Below are positions 5,782 to 10,238 of a stretch of DNA of 10,238 nucleotides, one piece after another. The notes beneath the pieces were generated by a model that worked only from the letters and a program-made list of their open reading frames with translations, searched no databases and was not told the DNA's origin. Source of the DNA: CAZGSG01 sp964528095. Its GTDB lineage: Bacteria; Bacteroidota; Bacteroidia; Chitinophagales; Chitinophagaceae. The position numbers and the translations under genes are program-made. The stretch lies in NCBI GenBank assembly GCA_964528095.1, contig CAZGSG010000211.1, positions 1 through 10,238 of the forward strand, in the 5' to 3' direction. Position 1 is the stretch's first letter, and each line of letters begins with the position of its first letter.

Positions 5782-6795
5782 ATGTCAGTAGCAAAGCTTG
5801 AGTATATATGGCTTGATGGTTACAAACCGACCCAGAGTCTGCGTAGTAAAACAAAGATCGAAAAGGATTTTAGCGGAAAATTGGAAGATTGCCCCATGTG
5901 GAGCTTTGATGGCTCATCCACTGAACAGGCCCCCGGCGGTTCTTCGGATTGTTTGTTGAAACCGGTTTTTATTTGTGTGGACCCACAGCGCAAAGACGGC
6001 TACCTGGTGATGTGCGAGGTGTTGAAAGCCGACGGTACTGCGCATGAAAGCAATGGCAGAGCTACTATTGAAGATGATGATAATGATTTCTGGTTTGGTT
6101 TCGAACAGGAGTATTTCCTTTGGGACAACCAGACCAATAAACCACTTGGTTTTCCTGCAGGTGGCTTCCCCGGCCCTCAGGGCCCTTACTACTGTTCTGT
6201 TGGCGCGGCCAATGCGTACGGACGTAATATCATTGAAGAACACCTGGATACCTGCCTCGAAGCTGGACTGAACGTAGAAGGCATCAATGCGGAAGTTGCT
6301 GCCGGTCAGTGGGAATTCCAGATCTTTTCAAAAGGCGCGAAAAGCGCGGGCGACCAGATCTGGGTGGCGCGTTACCTCCTGGAAAGGATCGGTGAAAAAT
6401 ATGATGTGTCCATCAACTGGCATTGTAAACCACTGGGTTCCCTCGACTGGAATGGTAGCGGTATGCATGCGAACTTCTCCAACTCTACTTTAAGAAATGC
6501 TGGCAGCAAAGCCATATTTGATACGATCTGCGAGGCTTTCCGCCCGCTGGTAAAAGAACATATCGAAGTATACGGAGCTGATAACCATCTCCGCCTTACC
6601 GGTAAACATGAAACAGCCAGCATCTATGATTTCAGCTATGGTGTTTCCGACAGGGGCGCGTCTATCCGCATCCCCGTGGTAGTACCGGCCAAAGGCTGGA
6701 AAGGATACCTGGAAGATCGCCGTCCAAACTCGGCTGCTGATCCCTATAAAGTAGCGTCAAGGATCATCAAGACCGTTAAATCGGCCAAGGTATAA
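5782..6795 (+). CDS. glnII: Type II (eukaryotic-like) glutamine synthetase
   Basis: The enzyme makes glutamine from glutamate, ammonia and ATP in the cytoplasm. At 337 residues it has the short length of GSII, not the 440-470 of GSI. Diagnostic segments are WSFDGSSTEQAPGG (40-53), FGFEQEYFLW with metal ligands Glu108 and Glu110, and NAEVAAGQWEF with Glu171 and Glu178. NGSGMHAN (224-231) follows with His229, then GKHETASIYDF, and DRGASIRIP with Arg291 and Arg296. All expected catalytic residues are present. There is no GSI-type adenylylation Tyr loop, as expected for GSII. The ATG at 5782 gives the normal N-terminus, with no Shine-Dalgarno. It has its own spacer upstream and an intrinsic terminator downstream, so it is probably transcribed alone. 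Confidence 0.96.
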   Translation: MSVAKLEYIWLDGYKPTQSLRSKTKIEKDFSGKLEDCPMWSFDGSSTEQAPGGSSDCLLKPVFICVDPQRKDGYLVMCEVLKADGTAHESNGRATIEDDDNDFWFGFEQEYFLWDNQTNKPLGFPAGGFPGPQGPYYCSVGAANAYGRNIIEEHLDTCLEAGLNVEGINAEVAAGQWEFQIFSKGAKSAGDQIWVARYLLERIGEKYDVSINWHCKPLGSLDWNGSGMHANFSNSTLRNAGSKAIFDTICEAFRPLVKEHIEVYGADNHLRLTGKHETASIYDFSYGVSDRGASIRIPVVVPAKGWKGYLEDRRPNSAADPYKVASRIIKTVKSAKV

Positions 6796-6826
6796 ACACA
6801 TTTTGCAACCATTACTTGTAGGATAC

Positions 6827-6856
6827 AAGGATCCCGGCCCGTAAGCCGGGATTTTT
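6827..6856 (+). terminator. Intrinsic terminator after the GSII gene
   Basis: The stem ATCCCGGC (6831-6838) pairs with GCCGGGAT (6845-6852) around a 6-base loop and is followed directly by a T run to 6856; A-rich bases on the 5' side can extend the stem. It begins about 30 bases after the GSII stop and separates GSII transcription from the GSIII gene. Confidence 0.9.
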
Positions 6857-7011
6857 GCATTATACGCCCGTTAATTGGGTTTTGGGGTGCTGAAATCTGA
6901 AAATGATTAAGGATTGAAGCATTAACTGAAACATCTCTAATAAAATCTCATTATTTTCACCCATTGTTAGGCATTCCTGACACTTGATTTTTTTATTAAA
7001 TATAACAACTA

Positions 7012-9201
7012 ATGTCGCTAAGATTCACAGCCCTGAACAACCTTACCAACAACTCCGTAGAGAGAGTGGAAGGCACCGCCAAGATCACAGCCATTTTTGG
7101 TGAAAACGTATTTGACCTCAAAAAGGCAAGACAATACCTGAGTGATGAAGCTTATAAGAGCTTGCTCAATTCCATTAAAGCCGGCCAGAAAATACAACGG
7201 GCCGTTGCCAACCAGATCGCCAATGGCATCAGGGCCTGGTCAGAAAGCAAAGGCGTTACCCACTACACACACTGGTTCCAGCCATTGACCGGCACCACCG
7301 CTGAAAAACATGATTCTTTTTTTACATTAAAAAGTGATGGTACGCCGATCGAAGAATTTGAAGGCGATGCATTGATACAACAGGAACCCGATGCTTCTTC
7401 TTTTCCAAGCGGCGGTTTAAGAGCTACTTTCGAAGCAAGAGGATATACTGCATGGGATCCTTCCTCTCCCCCTTTTATCATGGATATCGGTAGCGGTAAG
7501 ACCTTATGTATACCTACCATCTTTGTTTCCTATACTGGTGAGTCACTGGATTATAAAGCACCCCTGCTGAAAGCGATCGAAGCCCTGAATAAATCCGCGG
7601 TAGATGTCTGCAATTATTTTGATAAGAATGTATCAAAGGTCTCTGCTACCCTCGGATGGGAACAGGAATATTTTGTGATCGATGAAGCCATGTTCAATGC
7701 GCGTCCCGACCTGGTCATGTGTGGCCGTACCGTATTTGGACATAACTCCGCGAAGAACCAGCAACTGGAAGATCATTATTTTGGTTCCATACCGGAAAGG
7801 GTCTACGCGTTTATGAGAGATTATGAAACGGAATGTTATAAACTCGGCATACCTCTTCGCACCAGACACAATGAAGTAGCGCCGGCACAGTTCGAGTGTG
7901 CGCCCATCTTTGAAGAGATAAATCTTGCAGTCGATCATAATTCATTATTAATGGATGTGATGGCAAGAGTAGCATTACGTCATAAACTCCGCGTGTTATT
8001 GCATGAGAAACCATTTGCCGGCATCAACGGAAGTGGTAAACACAATAACTGGAGCATGGCTACCGATACAGGCGTAAACCTGCTTGCTCCCGGCAAAACG
8101 CCAAAGACCAACCTGATGTTCCTTACTTTTTTTGTGAACACCATCAAGGCCGTGCATGACTATTCAGACCTGATGAGAGCCTCCATCGCTTCCGCGCAAA
8201 ACGATCACCGCCTGGGAGCCAACGAAGCGCCTCCGGCCATCATCTCTGTATTCATTGGTCAATACCTCAGCAAAGTATTGCAGGATGTAAAAGAAAGAGT
8301 AGGTGATAAGTTTGATGAGCAGGATGAAAGTATGCTGAAGATCGATATTCATAAAAGCATACCCGAGCTGTTGATGGACAATACAGACCGCAACCGTACC
8401 TCTCCTTTCGCATTCACCGGTAATAAGTTTGAATTCCGTGCCGTAGGTTCTACTGCCAATTGCGCCAACCCCATGACCGTACTCAATACCATCATGGCCG
8501 ACACGCTCCGTAATTTTAAAAAGGAAGTCGATGCATTGATCGAAAAAGGCGAGAAAAAAGAGATCGCTATCATGCACGTGATCCGCGAATACATCGTAAG
8601 CAGCGAGAAGATACTGTTTGAAGGTGATGGCTATAGCGAAGCATGGGCAAAAGAAGCCGAAAGAAAAGGTTTACCCAATGTAAAGACCACACCGCTTGCA
8701 CTGGATGCGATGGTGACCGACAAAGCGAAACAACTTTTTGAAAATAACAATATCTATACGCATTCCGAACTGGAAGCAAGACACGAGATAGAACTGGAAA
8801 AGTATATCAAAAAAGTACAGATAGAAGCACGTATCATGGGTGAACTGGCTACCAGTCATATCCTGCCGCCTGCTATCCGCTACCAAAACCTGCTGATCAA
8901 TAATATCAATGGACTGAAGACCGCGGGCATTGCCGAAGCAGGGTATAGCAACCAGAAGCAGATACTCGACAAGATCTCTGAACATATCAACAAAGCAAGT
9001 GATCTCGTTGAAAAAATGATCGAAGCAAGAAAGATCTGCAATGCGATGGAAGATACACGTACCAAAGCCATCGCTTATCAAAGCCAGATCAAGGACGCGT
9101 TCTTTGATGAGATCCGCTATCATGTAGATAAACTGGAGTTACTGGTGGATGATCGCGAATGGTATTTGCCTAAATACAGGGAATTACTTTTCTTACGCTA
9201 A
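7012..9201 (+). CDS. glnN: Type III glutamine synthetase
   Basis: This is a second enzyme for ATP-dependent glutamine synthesis, from the large GSIII family first described in Bacteroides and typical of this phylum. At 729 residues it has the family length. Motifs seen in order are the N-terminal GSIII region with HWFQPLTG and EKHDSFF, and PSGGLRATFEARGYTAWDP. Next come GWEQEYFVID with metal ligands Glu217 and Glu219, RHNEVAPAQFE (285-295), and NGSGKHNNWSM with His344. NRTSPFAFTGNKFEFRAVGS (461-480) has Arg462 and Arg476. The C-terminal 230 residues are charged and helical, as usual for GSIII. It lies 216 bases after GSII and has its own terminator. No clear promoter motif or sigma-54 site was found upstream. 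All active-site residues appear intact. Confidence 0.97.
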   Translation: MSLRFTALNNLTNNSVERVEGTAKITAIFGENVFDLKKARQYLSDEAYKSLLNSIKAGQKIQRAVANQIANGIRAWSESKGVTHYTHWFQPLTGTTAEKHDSFFTLKSDGTPIEEFEGDALIQQEPDASSFPSGGLRATFEARGYTAWDPSSPPFIMDIGSGKTLCIPTIFVSYTGESLDYKAPLLKAIEALNKSAVDVCNYFDKNVSKVSATLGWEQEYFVIDEAMFNARPDLVMCGRTVFGHNSAKNQQLEDHYFGSIPERVYAFMRDYETECYKLGIPLRTRHNEVAPAQFECAPIFEEINLAVDHNSLLMDVMARVALRHKLRVLLHEKPFAGINGSGKHNNWSMATDTGVNLLAPGKTPKTNLMFLTFFVNTIKAVHDYSDLMRASIASAQNDHRLGANEAPPAIISVFIGQYLSKVLQDVKERVGDKFDEQDESMLKIDIHKSIPELLMDNTDRNRTSPFAFTGNKFEFRAVGSTANCANPMTVLNTIMADTLRNFKKEVDALIEKGEKKEIAIMHVIREYIVSSEKILFEGDGYSEAWAKEAERKGLPNVKTTPLALDAMVTDKAKQLFENNNIYTHSELEARHEIELEKYIKKVQIEARIMGELATSHILPPAIRYQNLLINNINGLKTAGIAEAGYSNQKQILDKISEHINKASDLVEKMIEARKICNAMEDTRTKAIAYQSQIKDAFFDEIRYHVDKLELLVDDREWYLPKYRELLFLR

Positions 9202-9225
9202 TCAGCTAATAAACTATTTAACAGT

Positions 9226-9255
9226 AAAGGCTGCCCCAACAGGGCAGCCTTTTTT
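9226..9255 (+). terminator. Intrinsic terminator after the GSIII gene
   Basis: AAAGGCTGCCC (9226-9236) pairs perfectly with GGGCAGCCTTT (9242-9252) around CAACA, and the T run continues to 9255. It lies 24 bases after the GSIII stop. Because the gene on the other strand ends at 9285, this hairpin may also help end that transcript, though the T run on the minus strand is short. Confidence 0.93.
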
Positions 9256-9284
9256 ATTGAATGGCTTACACTAAGGATACAGGA

Positions 9285-9881
9285 TTACGGCAGTTCTTCT
9301 ATCACGATATTTTTCCACCTCACTTTAATACCGCCACCATCATGGATCTGCAATGCTATAAAACCTGTACCCGCGCCTATTTTCGCGTCTTCCAGGTTGA
9401 TCATCTCATGCCCGTTCAGCCAGGTAGTCACTTTTTCATTCACCACCTGTATTTTCATTTTATTCCATTTACCTGTTTTCAGGTATTGTTCATCTTCGGG
9501 TTTGGGTTTGATCAGCCATCCCCTGCCGTATGATTCATACACGCCACCTGTGTTGTGATTGATGGGAGCCACTTCTACCTGCCAGCCATTTATTTTCACG
9601 CCTTCTATAGAGGACCGGAAAAATACACCGCTATTACCATTGGCCTCCTGTTTGAATTGCAGGGTGAGCACAAAGTTCTTATAGGCTTTATCCGTCGACA
9701 AATAACCATACTGTTTATCCGGCCCACTTTCACACACGAGTTCTTTTTTCTCTACATACCATTTTTCTGTACCATGTATGGTCCAGCCACTAAGGTCTTT
9801 GCCGTTAAAGAGTCGCTGTTTTTGCGCGGTGAGAGATAGTGCGCACAGGATGAATAATAGTGAGAACAGGTTATTTTTCAT
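9285..9881 (-). CDS. Secreted DUF1080 / 3-keto-disaccharide hydrolase domain protein
   Basis: The 198-residue protein begins with a signal peptide: Lys2, a hydrophobic core LFSLLFILCALSL (5-17), and a likely signal peptidase I cut after TA (residue 19). Cys13 lies inside the core and does not make a lipobox. The mature part is one DUF1080 (PF06439) domain with a concanavalin-like sandwich. It opens with LFNGKDLSGW (24-33), followed by NGNSGVFFRS, WQVEV, GGVYE, WNKMKIQV and TWLNGHE, and ends with VRWKNIVIEEL. Family members act on 3-keto-glycosides or bind carbohydrate in the periplasm or on the surface. The length fits a single-domain member. It is convergent with the GSIII gene; no sugar-oxidising partner is visible in the window. 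Confidence 0.9.
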   Translation of the reverse strand: MKNNLFSLLFILCALSLTAQKQRLFNGKDLSGWTIHGTEKWYVEKKELVCESGPDKQYGYLSTDKAYKNFVLTLQFKQEANGNSGVFFRSSIEGVKINGWQVEVAPINHNTGGVYESYGRGWLIKPKPEDEQYLKTGKWNKMKIQVVNEKVTTWLNGHEMINLEDAKIGAGTGFIALQIHDGGGIKVRWKNIVIEELP

Positions 9882-10022
9882 ATTTGCAATTTAAATGTGT
9901 TTACCAGTCTGAAACTCAAAACGTCTGCAAGAGATTTCACACAGAGCTAAGGAGTAAATGAGTAAGCAATAGCCCGGCTATTTATACATTTATTATCGGT
10001 TGAAACAAAGAGTTAACAGAGC

Positions 10023-10042
10023 GTTTTCACTGATGTGAAAAC
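10023..10042. repeat. Perfect 8-bp hairpin, member A of a related pair
   Basis: GTTTTCAC and GTGAAAAC are exact reverse complements around the loop TGAT. No T run follows, so it is not a standard terminator. Its arm word TTTTCAC is shared with the second hairpin 21 bases further on. Confidence 0.75.
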
Positions 10043-10063
10043 AGCACCCTGATCAACGGGTTG

Positions 10064-10082
10064 TTTTTCACGCAGTGAAAAA
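10064..10082. repeat. Perfect 8-bp hairpin, member B of a related pair
   Basis: TTTTTCAC and GTGAAAAA are exact reverse complements around GCA. With the flanking A and T tracts on both sides it could work as a two-way terminator, but its main interest is its kinship with the hairpin at 10023-10042. Confidence 0.75.
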
Positions 10083-10128
10083 TCTCCTTGGCTCATCCGT
10101 TCCTCCAAATAAAGAATAAACAAATAGC

Positions 10129-10236
10129 TCAGCTCTCCCTTAGCTCATTATCTCTGTTAGCTCCTTTGAAACTACGCCAGAGGGTGAAGAATTGTTCTTC
10201 CTGTTCCTGCATCACTAACACGGTAACAGGTTTCAC
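10129..10236 (-). CDS. Possible 3' end of a gene entering from the right edge (weak)
   Basis: On the minus strand the frame from 10236 is open for 35 codons to a TGA at 10129-10131. It includes the protein-like stretch MQEQEEQFFTLWRSFKG, with a possible internal ATG at codon 9. I recognise no family. Its last third overlaps the iterated TAGCTC words of the spacer, and 35 open codons can occur by chance, so it may be only repeat sequence. Confidence 0.15.
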   Translation of the reverse strand: MKPVTVLVMQEQEEQFFTLWRSFKGANRDNELRES

Positions 10237-10238
10237 AC

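Larger units (their letters stand above)
9882..10238. repeat. Palindrome-rich non-coding spacer
   Basis: No convincing gene lies in these 357 bases. Perfect inverted repeats are AATAGC-CCG-GCTATT (9968-9982), GTTTTCAC-TGAT-GTGAAAAC (10023-10042), TTTTTCAC-GCA-GTGAAAAA (10064-10082) and GAAGAA-TTG-TTCTTC (10186-10200). The second and third share their arm sequence. TAGCTC recurs at 10125, 10141 and 10158, with the variant TGGCTC at 10089 and the reverse complement GAGCTA at 9944. The texture resembles dispersed intergenic repeats of Bacteroidota. The promoter of the DUF1080 gene should be in the first 100 bases, but no consensus site was found. Confidence 0.7.

Noticed and set aside
6857..7011. 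Sigma-54 or consensus promoter before the GSIII gene
   Set aside because: No GG-N10-GC pair with the right context and no TAnnTTTG match was found; only AT-rich sequence is visible.
8671..9123. 150-codon open frame on the minus strand inside the GSIII gene
   Set aside because: The opposite strand encodes conserved GSIII sequence; this is a shadow frame.
9285..9881. Lipoprotein signal for the DUF1080 protein using Cys13
   Set aside because: The residues before Cys13 are FIL, not a lipobox, and the cysteine lies within the hydrophobic core; a signal peptidase I site after residue 19 fits better.

Overview
The window looks like chromosomal DNA of a Bacteroidota bacterium, most likely Chitinophagaceae-like. 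The evidence is a type III glutamine synthetase, a single-chain small-type PurL, a secreted DUF1080 (3-keto-disaccharide hydrolase) protein, starts without Shine-Dalgarno sequences and AT-rich intergenic spacers. This placement is inferred from family content only; there is no rRNA or other marker gene here.

Layout. (1) Positions 1-1824, minus strand: purL, whose reading frame is broken by one in-frame TAA at 55-57. The frame continues as recognisable PurL to the left edge. (2) 1825-2376: a non-coding spacer of about 550 bases. It holds two nearly identical direct repeat units, a third partial unit that runs into the start of the next gene, and an older degenerate copy. Each full unit carries two small dyads and a short ATG-led frame. 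(3) 2377-5631, plus strand: a tight three-gene cluster made of a polytopic membrane protein, a kinase-fold phosphotransferase and a HAD-IIA phosphatase-like protein. An out-of-frame hydrophobic tail fills the gap between the first two genes and ends in an ATGA overlap, suggesting a one-base frameshift at the 3' end of the membrane gene. (4) 5782-9201, plus strand: two unrelated glutamine synthetases in tandem, GSII then GSIII, each followed by a clear intrinsic terminator. A 9-bp dyad lies just upstream of GSII. (5) 9285-9881, minus strand: a secreted DUF1080 protein convergent with the GSIII gene. (6) 9882-10238: non-coding, with several perfect hairpins, iterated TAGCTC words and possibly the last codons of another minus-strand gene at the right edge.

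How the genes relate. PurL uses glutamine as nitrogen donor in purine synthesis and the two glutamine synthetases make glutamine, so both ends touch nitrogen assimilation, but nothing in the sequence shows co-regulation. The membrane protein, kinase-like and HAD-like genes are probably co-transcribed and may modify and move an envelope-linked compound; the substrate is unknown. The least ordinary parts are the broken purL, the repeat array that overlaps a TTG start codon, the frameshifted junction in the three-gene cluster, and active-site deviations in both its kinase-like and HAD-like proteins.
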